Of a DNA stretch of 49,482 nucleotides, positions 24,742 to 32,528 are shown piece after piece. The translations under genes and the position numbers were made by a program. The stretch lies in NCBI GenBank assembly GCA_003963125.1, contig RXJK01000090.1:20007-69488 (forward strand), given 5' to 3'. This DNA is from Hyphomicrobiales bacterium. Lineage in GTDB: Bacteria; Pseudomonadota; Alphaproteobacteria; Rhizobiales; Hyphomicrobiaceae. Positions within the stretch are counted from its first letter, which is position 1. Each line of letters opens with the position of its first letter. The notes below the pieces were generated by a model. It worked only from the letters and a program-made list of their open reading frames with translations. It had not been told where the DNA came from and ran no database searches.

Positions 24742-25122
24742 TCAGCCCTTCGGCGTCATGCTTTGCGTCGCTTCCGCCATCAGCCGCGCCAGCTCCTGCG
24801 CCTGCAGCGCATAGGTCTGCATCTGCGTCTGGGCATAGCGGGCCTGGATCGCGAGGATGTCTTTCAGGTCCTTGGCCGCGGCGATCTCGCTCGCCATTTC
24901 GAAGCCGGCCTCGGCGTTCTGCTTGGCAAAGCGCACCGCACGCTCTTGCACGCTCTTGAAGCCGCTCGTCATTTCCGTTTGCGGCACGGCGCTCGTCCAC
25001 ATGCCGGCGGCCTTCGTCATGGCATCCATGAACTGCGCGTAGGCGTTGCGGGCCTGTTCCACGTTGCGCTCGGCGAGCTCGCGGATCTGAGGGGGGATCT
25101 CGAATGACGGTGTCTGGGACAT
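24742..25122 (-). CDS. Phasin family protein
   Basis: A 126-residue mostly helical protein matching the phasin_2 family: PQIRELAERNVEQARNAYAQ, FKSVQERAVRFAKQNAEAGF and DILAIQARYAQTQMQTYALQ. Phasins coat polyhydroxyalkanoate granules and control their size and number. ATG at 25122 (MSQTPSFEIPPQ) has AGGAGG seven to twelve bases upstream; the open frame further upstream to 25233 is not phasin-like. It is monocistronic. With the 3-oxoacid CoA-transferase in this window it suggests the host makes and uses polyhydroxybutyrate. Confidence 0.88.
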   Translation of the reverse strand: MSQTPSFEIPPQIRELAERNVEQARNAYAQFMDAMTKAAGMWTSAVPQTEMTSGFKSVQERAVRFAKQNAEAGFEMASEIAAAKDLKDILAIQARYAQTQMQTYALQAQELARLMAEATQSMTPKG

Positions 25123-25313
25123 GGGGGCGCCTCCTGATCGATGGACCGTATCTGATTTGATGGACCCCCGCCATCGCCGCCGGAATGACGGAGACGCCAG
25201 CGGCGGTTTCGTATGCGTCGCGCGCGGCAACAATGAAAATCCGGGCCGAAGGCTTCGGCACCGGGCCTGCGCTCGCTACTCTCGCACCGATTGCGAAAAG
25301 GAGCGAGGTCGTC

Positions 25314-26420
25314 ATGAAGATCGACGCCGTGGAGCTGATCCTGTTCCGGTGGGAAGGCATTCCGCCCACGCGCTATCATCCGGCCTCGGTCAACCTGACG
25401 GGCAAGAGCACGCTCGGGCTACTCCGCATCGGCACCACGGACGGCATCGACGGCTACGCCTTCCTCGGCTCCGCCTTGAACCCGGCCGATACCGATGCCG
25501 GCGCGCTGGTCCGCTTTCTCAAGCCGCTGCTGATGGGCAAGGACCCACTCGCCCGCGAAAGCCTGCACGCGGCCATGCGCCAGCGCCAGCGGCAGTGCGG
25601 CCTGCGCGTGATCGGGGCGTGCGATACCGCACTGTGGGACATCGCCGGCAAGGCGGCAGGCCTGCCGCTCTACAAGTTGCTCGGCGCCGGGCGTTCCTCG
25701 ATCGGCGCCTACGCCTCGAGCCAGATCCTAGACAGCCGCGAGGCCTTCGCCGAGGAGGCCGCGCGCTTCAAGGCCGACGGCTGGAAGGCCTACAAGATCC
25801 ACCCGCCGCAGAACCCGGACGAGGACATCAAGGTCTGCGAGGCCGTGCGCGCCCGCGTCGGCGACGACTACCCGCTGATGCTCGATTCCACCTGGAGCTA
25901 CAGTTTCACCGACGCCGTGCGCGTCGGCCGCGCCATCGAGCGCCTCGGCTTCAAATGGTACGAAGATCCGCTCAACGAGGAGGACATCTACGGCTACGTC
26001 AAGCTGCGCCAGAAGCTCGACATCCCGATCATGGCGACGGAATACCCCTTCGGCGACATCGGCACCTACGCCGTCTGGATCACCGAGCGCGCTACGGACT
26101 ACCTGCGCGGTGACATTCCGGTCAAAGGCGGCCTCACGACCATGCTCAAGACCGCGCACCTCGCCGAGGCCTTCCACATGACCTACGAGGTGCACCACGG
26201 CGGCAATTCGCTCAACAACCTGGCGCAGCTCCACTTCGCCTGCGCGCTGTCGAACACCACGTGGTTCGAGGTGCTGCTCCCCCACGGCGCCCACAAGTAC
26301 GGCGTCGTCAACGAGATCGAGATCGACCGCGATGGCCTCGCCCACTGTCCCGACACCCCTGGCATCGGCGCCGAAATCGACTTCGACCTCGTGAAGCGCA
26401 TGCAAGTCGCGGTGTTGTGA
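25314..26420 (+). CDS. Enolase-superfamily enzyme, mandelate racemase/muconate-lactonizing type
   Basis: A 368-residue protein with an N-terminal capping domain (about 1-130) and a modified TIM barrel. Metal ligands appear to be Asp191 (LMLDSTW), Glu217 (WYEDPL) and Glu243 (MATEYP). The catalytic second-strand motif reads K161-I-H163 where mandelate racemase has KxK, and a histidine (VHHGG, 294-295) sits at the end of strand seven. Such enzymes abstract the alpha proton of a carboxylate, leading to racemisation or dehydration of sugar acids. The substrate is unknown. ATG at 25314 gives the family start MKIDAVELILFRW. A Lys-x-His pair is uncommon and hints at a distinct subgroup. Confidence 0.88.
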   Translation: MKIDAVELILFRWEGIPPTRYHPASVNLTGKSTLGLLRIGTTDGIDGYAFLGSALNPADTDAGALVRFLKPLLMGKDPLARESLHAAMRQRQRQCGLRVIGACDTALWDIAGKAAGLPLYKLLGAGRSSIGAYASSQILDSREAFAEEAARFKADGWKAYKIHPPQNPDEDIKVCEAVRARVGDDYPLMLDSTWSYSFTDAVRVGRAIERLGFKWYEDPLNEEDIYGYVKLRQKLDIPIMATEYPFGDIGTYAVWITERATDYLRGDIPVKGGLTTMLKTAHLAEAFHMTYEVHHGGNSLNNLAQLHFACALSNTTWFEVLLPHGAHKYGVVNEIEIDRDGLAHCPDTPGIGAEIDFDLVKRMQVAVL

Positions 26421-26745
26421 GCACTTTGGACCAACCAGGCACCGAATAACCTTGACTTGTGCAGCGCAACACGACATATAACGCGTGTCGCGCTTGGACC
26501 CGCTCGGGTCGACCCGCGGCTCCCGGCGCTCCAGCCGCGTGAAGGATATGTTTGAGCCGCTGCGCCAGAACGGCGCTTTCCATCGGCTCCAGTCGATCCT
26601 CCTGTTGAGCGCCCAGCGATCTCTACCCATCCAGACAACCCAGGTACGCGGGGGTGTCTTCAAGCAACGGGCTTTGCTCGTGCGGGAAGACGGCGCCTGA
26701 TGCGCCGCGCGACCGTGCATTGTCCCACCTCATGAAAGCTATCCA
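26421..26745 (+). other. Intergenic leader region upstream of the RNA helicase gene
   Basis: 325 bases with no gene I can support. A promoter-like pair at 26452-26482 implies an untranslated leader of about 255 bases before the TTG start at 26746. A weak open frame (26485-26700) starting with GTG has no recognisable domain. Long leaders are typical of cold-regulated DEAD-box helicase mRNAs, but no defined structure was identified. Confidence 0.5.
26452..26482 (+). promoter_or_regulatory. Promoter-like element with an internal imperfect palindrome
   Basis: TTGACT (26452-26457) and TATAAC (26477-26482) are 19 bases apart, slightly long. Between them TTGTGCAGCGCAACA (about 26457-26471) is a near-palindrome centred on AGC, resembling GC-rich dyads bound by PhaR-type repressors in PHB-producing alphaproteobacteria. 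The position would let a bound repressor block RNA polymerase. Confidence 0.45.
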
Positions 26746-28392
26746 TTGACCAACTTCAACGAACTCGGCCTCGCCGCGCCGATCCTCAAGGCGCTCGAGA
26801 CGCTGGGCTACGTCACGCCCACGCCGATCCAGGCCCAGTCCATTCCGCCCGTCATCGCGGGGCGTGACCTTCTCGGCATCGCCCAGACCGGCACCGGCAA
26901 GACCGCGGCCTTCTCGCTCCCCATCATCAACCGCCTCGCGCGCACGACGCAGGCCCGGCAGCCCAAGTCGGCCCGCGCGCTGATCCTGTCGCCGACGCGT
27001 GAGCTTGCCTCCCAGATCGCCGACAACATCCGCGAATACAGCCGCAACACCGGCCTGACCGTCACGGTCGTGTTCGGTGGCGTCGGCCATCGCCCGCAGG
27101 TGCAGGCACTGGCACGCGGCGTCGACATCCTCGTCGCCACGCCCGGCCGCCTCCTCGACCACATGGAGGAAGGCAACGTCCGCTTCGACGCGACGGAAGT
27201 CTTCGTCCTCGACGAGGCCGACCAGATGCTTGACCTCGGCTTCATGCCGGCCATCCGCCGCATCGTGAGGGCGCTGCCGAAGGTGCGGCAGAACCTGTTC
27301 TTCTCCGCCACCATGCCGACCGACATCGGCAAGCTCGCGAGCGAACTCCTCAACGATCCCGTGCGCGTCGCGGTCACGCCCGTGGCGACCACCGTCGAGC
27401 GCGTCAGCCAGCGCGTGATCCACATCGAGAGCCACCGCAAGAAAGAGCTTCTCGCCGAACTCTTCGCCAATCCCGAGCTGTCTCGCACGCTGGTCTTCAC
27501 GCGCACCAAGCGCGGAGCCGATCGCGTCGCGAAGTATCTCGAAGGCGCGGGCGTCGGCGTTGCCGCCATCCACGGCAACAAGAGCCAGTCGCAGCGTGAG
27601 AAGGCGCTCGACGCCTTCCGCAGTGCGCGCATCCGCGCGCTGGTCGCGACCGACATCGCCGCCCGCGGCATCGACATCGACGACGTCACCCACGTCGTCA
27701 ACTTCGAGCTGCCCGACGTGCCGGAGAGCTACGTGCACCGCATCGGCCGTACGGCGCGTGCGGGCCGCAGCGGCATCGCCATCTCTTTCTGCGATCACGA
27801 GGAGCGCACGCAGCTCCGCGACATCGAGCGGCTGACGCGCCAGACCATTGAAGCCGAAGACCGGCGCAATGGCTCGGCCCCTGAGCCGAAGAGCGGGGAG
27901 GCGCGCCAGGGACGCGGCGGCCGGCAGCAGCACCGCCGTAGCCGCGGCGACCGCAACGATCGCCACCACGATCGCAATCGCAGCCAACATCAGGGCCGCA
28001 GCGATCAGCGTCGCGACAGCGACCGCAGCCACGGGCAAAGCCAAGGTCGCACTGGCCATCCGGCACAGGCCCATGCTCCGGCCCAGGCGCATCGCGATAC
28101 GCGCGGCGCGGACCAGGGGGCTCATCGCCAGGCGGATGCCCAGCATCGCCCCGATCGGCAGCAGGGCCGGCCCAACGGCAACCGGCCTCATCAGCACCAG
28201 CCGCAGCGCGATCAGCGTCAGGGCCGTCCCCAGGGTCAACGCCCGCAGGCGTCCGCCGAAGGCAGCGCCGGGCAGCAGCTCGCCGGGGTCGCCTTCCTGA
28301 AGCCCAGCCGCCCGAAAAATCATCGGGATAACAGCGGTCGGCCGCGTCATCATAACGAGCGTCGTCACACTGGCGGCGCAAGCGCGCGCTAA
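26746..28392 (+). CDS. rhlE: DEAD-box ATP-dependent RNA helicase, RhlE type, with long disordered tail
   Basis: A 548-residue helicase. The core (about 1-370) has the Q motif (GYVTPTPIQAQSIP), AQTGTGKT, SPTRELASQI, TPGRLLDH, DEAD (VLDEADQML), SAT (FSATMP), and domain 2 motifs ATDIAARGIDID and YVHRIGRTARAG. It would remodel structured RNA during ribosome assembly or decay. Residues about 375-548 are low-complexity, rich in Arg, His, Gln, Gly and Asp, with several RG and QG repeats typical of RNA-binding disordered tails. The start is TTG at 26746, the only one giving MTNFNELGL; an ATG at 26732 is out of frame and stops at once. A long leader precedes it. Confidence 0.92.
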   Translation: MTNFNELGLAAPILKALETLGYVTPTPIQAQSIPPVIAGRDLLGIAQTGTGKTAAFSLPIINRLARTTQARQPKSARALILSPTRELASQIADNIREYSRNTGLTVTVVFGGVGHRPQVQALARGVDILVATPGRLLDHMEEGNVRFDATEVFVLDEADQMLDLGFMPAIRRIVRALPKVRQNLFFSATMPTDIGKLASELLNDPVRVAVTPVATTVERVSQRVIHIESHRKKELLAELFANPELSRTLVFTRTKRGADRVAKYLEGAGVGVAAIHGNKSQSQREKALDAFRSARIRALVATDIAARGIDIDDVTHVVNFELPDVPESYVHRIGRTARAGRSGIAISFCDHEERTQLRDIERLTRQTIEAEDRRNGSAPEPKSGEARQGRGGRQQHRRSRGDRNDRHHDRNRSQHQGRSDQRRDSDRSHGQSQGRTGHPAQAHAPAQAHRDTRGADQGAHRQADAQHRPDRQQGRPNGNRPHQHQPQRDQRQGRPQGQRPQASAEGSAGQQLAGVAFLKPSRPKNHRDNSGRPRHHNERRHTGGASAR

Positions 28393-28412
28393 CGTCGCGC
28401 CGCTTCATCATC

Positions 28413-28443
28413 GGGCTGCCCGATCCCATATCTTGGGCAGCCC
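28413..28443. terminator. Hairpin downstream of the helicase gene
   Basis: GGGCTGCCC (28413-28421) and GGGCAGCCC (28435-28443) are perfect 9-base arms around a 13-base loop, 21 bases past the helicase stop codon. No T tract follows. It may terminate or protect the helicase transcript. Confidence 0.45.
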
Positions 28444-28547
28444 AATTCCAACACGCGCACCGAGCCACGCCACCGCAAATCTTTGCGGACGGTGCGGCTT
28501 CGTGAGGCCTCGGGCCCCGCCGTGCCCCAGACACAGGATCGATCGAA

Positions 28548-28769
28548 ATGGCCAAGAAAAAGATGAACGCGAAAGCCGAGTTCGTCCTCTTCAACGTGCT
28601 GTACGAGGACGGCTCCGTGACCTCGAACCGCAAGGTGCCGAGTTCGGCCGTCGGCACGCTCGACGGTGACGCGCCGATCCGCGAGGCGATCGAAGAGCAG
28701 GATCGTGAGATTGCCGAACGCTCGGGGCGTCCGCGCGGTCCCATCAAGAGCATCACACGGGTGGCGTGA
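28548..28769 (+). CDS. Small conserved hypothetical protein
   Basis: A 73-residue basic/acidic protein: MAKKKMNAKAEFVLFNVLYE, then DGSVTSNRKVP and a helical acidic part IREAIEEQDREIAERSG. No named family is recognised, but codon use and spacing are gene-like. It starts shortly after ATCGATCGAAATGG at 28548. Its TGA overlaps the GTG of the YkgJ-type gene by four bases (GTGA), implying translational coupling, so it may act with that metal-cluster-like protein. Confidence 0.7.
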   Translation: MAKKKMNAKAEFVLFNVLYEDGSVTSNRKVPSSAVGTLDGDAPIREAIEEQDREIAERSGRPRGPIKSITRVA

Positions 28770-29122
28770 GCTTGGCGATGACGGCGCAAAGCGCGACGGA
28801 CAGTGGTGGCGATGTCTGCCAGGCCTGCGGGGCCTGCTGCGCGTTCAGCCGCGACTGGCCGCGTTTTTCGCTGGAGACCGATGCCGAGCTGGACGCCATT
28901 CCGGCGGCGCTCGTCGCCGAGAACCTGAGCGGGATGCGCTGCGACGGCGATCGATGCCTGGCACTCGCCGGCAAGGTCGGTGAGCAGACCCGCTGCACGA
29001 TTTACACCGTTCGTCCCCAGGTATGCCGCAGCTGCATGCCCGGTGATGACGCATGTGTGATGGCGCGTCGGCGTTTCAAGCTTTATGAGATGCCGCGTCC
29101 CATCACATCAGCCCTGAGCTAG
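28766..29122 (+). CDS. YkgJ family cysteine cluster protein
   Basis: A 118-residue protein of the YkgJ/UPF0153 family, a group with conserved cysteines thought to bind zinc or an iron-sulfur centre. Visible motif parts are CQACGACC (about 18-25), CDGDRC (about 59-64), CTIYTVRPQVCRSC (about 77-90) and a final Cys in DDACVMARRRF. Length and spacing of the eight or more cysteines are typical. GTG at 28766 overlaps the upstream stop; an ATG four codons later (28778) is a possible alternative start. The biochemical role is unknown. Confidence 0.85.
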   Translation: MSLAMTAQSATDSGGDVCQACGACCAFSRDWPRFSLETDAELDAIPAALVAENLSGMRCDGDRCLALAGKVGEQTRCTIYTVRPQVCRSCMPGDDACVMARRRFKLYEMPRPITSALS

Positions 29123-29170
29123 CCCTAAGACACCCCCATAGACCCCCAAGAAAGGTTACAGAGACTTCGC

Positions 29171-29542
29171 ATGAAAGGCTTTAAGCATCAGAATTTCGCA
29201 GATCGCCTGAGTGCCTCCAATTCCGCCCGCCAAGCCGCCCTCGAGCGCCTGAAGCCGAAACTCGATCCGAACGATCCACGCGCCGTCGAACGCCGCGCGG
29301 AACGGCTGGCGATCGCCGCTGCGCGTGAAGCCCGGGCGATTGCGCGGGAAGAGGCGCGGATTGCCGAACTGAAGCGGCAGGAAGAAGAGCGGATCGCGCG
29401 CGAAGCGGCGGAAGCTGCCGAGCGCGAGGCCCAGCGTCTTCGCGAGATCGAAGAGCAGGAAAATCTTCGCAAGGCCCAGAAGGCCGCGCGCGATGCCCGC
29501 TACGCGGCTCGCAAGGCCCGCGGCAAGAAGCCCGCGCGCTGA
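29171..29542 (+). CDS. DUF6481 family coiled-coil protein
   Basis: A 123-residue highly charged protein. The N-terminus KGFKHQNFADRLSASNSARQ (residues 2-21) matches DUF6481, found widely in alphaproteobacteria. Residues about 35-105 form a long Ala/Glu/Arg-rich helix with heptad-like spacing (EEARIAELKRQEEERIAREA), probably a coiled coil. The C-terminus is Lys/Arg/Ala-rich. No enzymatic motif is seen. It is likely cytoplasmic and may bind nucleic acid or protein; the function is unknown. The gene stands 48 bases after the YkgJ gene and may be its own unit. Confidence 0.82.
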   Translation: MKGFKHQNFADRLSASNSARQAALERLKPKLDPNDPRAVERRAERLAIAAAREARAIAREEARIAELKRQEEERIAREAAEAAEREAQRLREIEEQENLRKAQKAARDARYAARKARGKKPAR

Positions 29543-29707
29543 GATGGACAGCAGCCGCACGCGGCACGCGCCTGCGGCTGGCAATTGGATGGAACGAGGC
29601 GAGGGCACCAGACATGGGCTCTGGCCTGATTTTTGCTGATCTGCCAGGAGCCTGTTGCGCGTCCGCCGTCCGCGACGCGCCAGAACCCGCTGCCGAAGGC
29701 GCCCAGT

Positions 29708-30922
29708 ATGGCCGAGCCTGAGACCGAACTGGATCAAACGGCAGAAGCGCAGCAGAGCCACTTCGCCAAGAGCAAGCGGCTGATTGGGCATCTGAGCCTG
29801 ATGGGCTTCGCCACGGCGCTCGCAGCCCGCGCCGTCGACCCCCTCATTCCCCCGATCGCGACGACACTCGATACCGACGTCGCGCGGGTCGCACTGCTGT
29901 CCACCGCCTTCGCGCTGCCCTTCGCCCTGGTCCAGCCCATTCTCGGCCCTCTTGCCGACGCCGTGGGCAAGGTGCGCACCATGATGGCCTGCGTCCTGGT
30001 CATCATGCTCTCCTCGTTCCTCTGCGCCACAGCGACGTCCTACTGGATCATCCTGTTCGGCCGCATCGTCGGCGGCATGGCGAGCGGCGGCATCTTCCCC
30101 GTCGGCATGGCCATCGTCGGCGACCTTGTTCCAGTCAAGGAGCGGCAGGTGGCGCTCGGGCGCTGGCTGGCCATCGTCATCGCCGGCAATCTGCTGGGCG
30201 CCGCGTTCGCCGGCGTGATCGGCGACTTCGCGGGCTGGCGTGCGGTGTTTGTGGCCGTCGGCCTCGCCTGCGGCCTCGCCTTCGTCAACGGGCTGATTCA
30301 TCTGCGCGCCGCGGCCGACGTCCCCCGCAAGCCCTTCAGCCTGCGCGCCATCCCGTCGAGCTATCTGGCCGTCCTCGCCAACCCGCGCGCCAAGTTCTGC
30401 TTCTCTGCGGTGTTCCTGGAAGGCATCGCCGTTTTCGGCCTGTTCCCCTACATCTCCGTTCTGCTGATGCAGGCGGGCGAGCCGCGCGCCGCGATCGCCG
30501 GCCTCGTCATCGCCGGCTTCTCCATCGGCGGGCTGATCTATTCGATGACCGTCGCCGGCTTTATGCGCCACCTCAAGCAGCCGCAGATGATGGTCACCGG
30601 TGCGGCGATGGCGGCATTCGGCTTCCTGATCGTCTCGTTCGACCCCTCCTGGATCATCCAGTTCGCGTCGCTGATCCTCGTCGGCGTCGGCTTCTATCTC
30701 CTCCACGCCTGCATCCAGGTGGAGGCGACGGAATTGCTCCCGTCGGCGCGCGGAACCGCAATTTCCCTGCACTCGCTCTTTTTTTTCGTGGGCAACGCCA
30801 CGGGCCCCGTGGTCTACGGCCTGACCTTCACGCACCTCGGATCGACGGTGGCGGTTCTGCTCGGCGGCGCGCTTATCCTGTCCGTCGGCATCATGTGCAC
30901 GCGCACACTCGCGCGCCCCTGA
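29708..30922 (+). CDS. Major facilitator superfamily transporter
   Basis: A 404-residue inner-membrane protein with about twelve hydrophobic helices. Residues 1-25 are polar. The MFS signature between helices 2 and 3 is GPLADAVGKVRTM, and the second-half equivalent is the MTVAGFMRHLKQP region. Overall look is of the AraJ/Bcr-like drug:proton antiporter type, thus more likely an exporter, though direction is uncertain. ATG at 29708 gives MAEPETELDQ. The next gene, an acylating aldehyde dehydrogenase in the same direction, starts 147 bases later, so a shared transcript is possible. In the sulfoacetate (sau) gene set an MFS protein (SauU) accompanies such enzymes. Confidence 0.88.
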   Translation: MAEPETELDQTAEAQQSHFAKSKRLIGHLSLMGFATALAARAVDPLIPPIATTLDTDVARVALLSTAFALPFALVQPILGPLADAVGKVRTMMACVLVIMLSSFLCATATSYWIILFGRIVGGMASGGIFPVGMAIVGDLVPVKERQVALGRWLAIVIAGNLLGAAFAGVIGDFAGWRAVFVAVGLACGLAFVNGLIHLRAAADVPRKPFSLRAIPSSYLAVLANPRAKFCFSAVFLEGIAVFGLFPYISVLLMQAGEPRAAIAGLVIAGFSIGGLIYSMTVAGFMRHLKQPQMMVTGAAMAAFGFLIVSFDPSWIIQFASLILVGVGFYLLHACIQVEATELLPSARGTAISLHSLFFFVGNATGPVVYGLTFTHLGSTVAVLLGGALILSVGIMCTRTLARP

Positions 30923-31069
30923 AAAAGCGTTACGCGCGGCCGTCACATGCCCCCGCGTTGACAACCTCCGGCCGCGGGTGAGACTGCTGGCGGGCGCCCG
31001 CGACGGCGCCCATCAAGACGTGCCCGCGGGTATGCACCCGCAGGAAAGCGCGTGACAGGAGGAGACCGC

Positions 31070-32512
31070 ATGGCCGAGGTGCAGACTGCCGCCAAGATCA
31101 AGCCCGCTGCTGCCGACGATGCCGTTGCGCCCTTGATCGCCAAGGCGCGCAAAGCCATGGCCGAATACGCCCGCGAAATCGAGGCCAAGGGCCAAGCCCG
31201 CATCGACGAAGCCGTCACCGCCTTGGCCTGGTCGATCTACAAGCCGGAGAATGCCCGACGCCTCGCCGAGATCGCGGTGGAAGTGACCGGCATCGGCGAA
31301 GTCGAAAGCAAGATCATCAAGAATACACGCAAGACCTTCGGCACCCTACGCGATCTGCTGCGGGCGAAATCGACCGGCATCATCGAGGAGATCCCCGAAA
31401 AGGGCCTCGTCAAGTGGGCCAAGCCCGTCGGCGTCGTCGGCGCCGTGACGCCCTCGACCAACCCGTCCGCGACGCCCGTCAACAAGGCCATGATGGCGTT
31501 GAAGGGCGGCAACGCCATCGTCATTGCGCCGCCCCCCACCGCCTGGGCAGCATCCAAGCCCACCGTCGATGCCATGCGCGCGGAGCTGGCCAAGATCGGC
31601 CTGCCCGAGGATCTCGTCCAGATCCTGCCGTCGCCCGTCACCCGCGAGGCGACCACGCGGCTGATGGAGCTGTGCGACCTCGTGGTCGTGACCGGCAGCC
31701 AGGTCAACGTCAAGCAGGCCTACAAGTCCGGCAAGCCGGCCCTCGGCGTGGGCCTCGGCAATGCGCCCGTGATCATCGACAGCTCGGCGGACCTCGACAA
31801 GGCCGCCCACCTCATCATGCTGTCGAAGACCTTCGACCACGCCACGTCGTGCTCATCCGAGAATGCCGTCGTCATCCTCGACGACGTCTACGACAAGGCG
31901 ATCGCCGCGCTGGAGCGCGTCGGCGGCTACATGGCAGCGCCCGCGGAGAAGACGCGCATCGTCGAGCGCCTCTGGCTCGACGGCAAGCTCAACCGCGCGG
32001 TGATCGCGCAAGGCCCGCAAGCCCTCGTCGACGTCTTCGAGCTCTCTCCGAAGGCGAAGTCCTGCAAGTTCGTGATGGCGGCGGAGACGGGCACAGGCAA
32101 GGCTTACCCGCTGTCCGGCGAGAAGTTGTCGCTCGTCCTCACTGTCTATCGCGCGCGCGATTTCCAGGATGCCAAGCGCATTGTGCGCGACATCCTCGAC
32201 TACCAGGGCAAGGGCCACTCCTGCGGCATCCACACCAAGGACCTCGAGCACGCGCGTGAACTCGCCCGCGACACCGACGTCGTGCGCGTCCTCGTCAACC
32301 AGGCCCACACCTTCGGCAACGGCGGCGGTTTCGACAACGGCTTGCCCTTCACGCTGTCGATGGGCTGCGGCACCTGGCAGGCCAACTCGATCTCCGAGAA
32401 CCTGAACTGGCGCTGCTTCGTCAACATCACGCACCTCGTGACGACGATCCCCGAGGACAAGCCGAGCGAAGAGGCGCTGTTCGGCGCCTACTGGGCGAAG
32501 TACGGCAAGTAG
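31070..32512 (+). CDS. CoA-acylating aldehyde dehydrogenase, SauS (sulfoacetaldehyde dehydrogenase)-like
   Basis: A 480-residue aldehyde dehydrogenase of the acylating class. The catalytic cysteine is Cys261 in HATSCSSENAVVI, and the cofactor region includes VGVVGAVTPSTNPSATP (120-136). The glutamate general base used by hydrolytic aldehyde dehydrogenases is missing, as in EutE, AdhE and SauS enzymes. It interconverts an aldehyde and its acyl-CoA with NAD(P)+. The closest family I recognise is sulfoacetaldehyde dehydrogenase (acylating). AGGAGG precedes ATG at 31070. A two-subunit CoA ligase follows 16 bases downstream, so acid, acyl-CoA and aldehyde would be linked in one operon. Substrate assignment is inference. 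Confidence 0.83.
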   Translation: MAEVQTAAKIKPAAADDAVAPLIAKARKAMAEYAREIEAKGQARIDEAVTALAWSIYKPENARRLAEIAVEVTGIGEVESKIIKNTRKTFGTLRDLLRAKSTGIIEEIPEKGLVKWAKPVGVVGAVTPSTNPSATPVNKAMMALKGGNAIVIAPPPTAWAASKPTVDAMRAELAKIGLPEDLVQILPSPVTREATTRLMELCDLVVVTGSQVNVKQAYKSGKPALGVGLGNAPVIIDSSADLDKAAHLIMLSKTFDHATSCSSENAVVILDDVYDKAIAALERVGGYMAAPAEKTRIVERLWLDGKLNRAVIAQGPQALVDVFELSPKAKSCKFVMAAETGTGKAYPLSGEKLSLVLTVYRARDFQDAKRIVRDILDYQGKGHSCGIHTKDLEHARELARDTDVVRVLVNQAHTFGNGGGFDNGLPFTLSMGCGTWQANSISENLNWRCFVNITHLVTTIPEDKPSEEALFGAYWAKYGK

Positions 32513-32528
32513 AGCCGAGGAAACCACC

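Noticed and set aside
26485..26700. A 71-codon frame starting GTG in the helicase leader
   Set aside because: No ribosome-binding site and no family resemblance. A leader peptide cannot be fully excluded.
30776..30787. Run of eight T inside the MFS gene, considered as a phase-variation tract
   Set aside because: It encodes Phe residues in a membrane helix in frame, and a tract of eight is within normal variation; there is no other sign of slippage.
29156..30964. A 602-codon minus-strand frame across the DUF6481 and MFS genes
   Set aside because: No hydrophobic or domain pattern; antisense of two good plus-strand genes.
30958..30986. TTGACA upstream of the acylating dehydrogenase, considered as a -35 element
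   Set aside because: At 16-18 bases spacing the downstream hexamers (such as AGACTG) do not resemble a -10 element.
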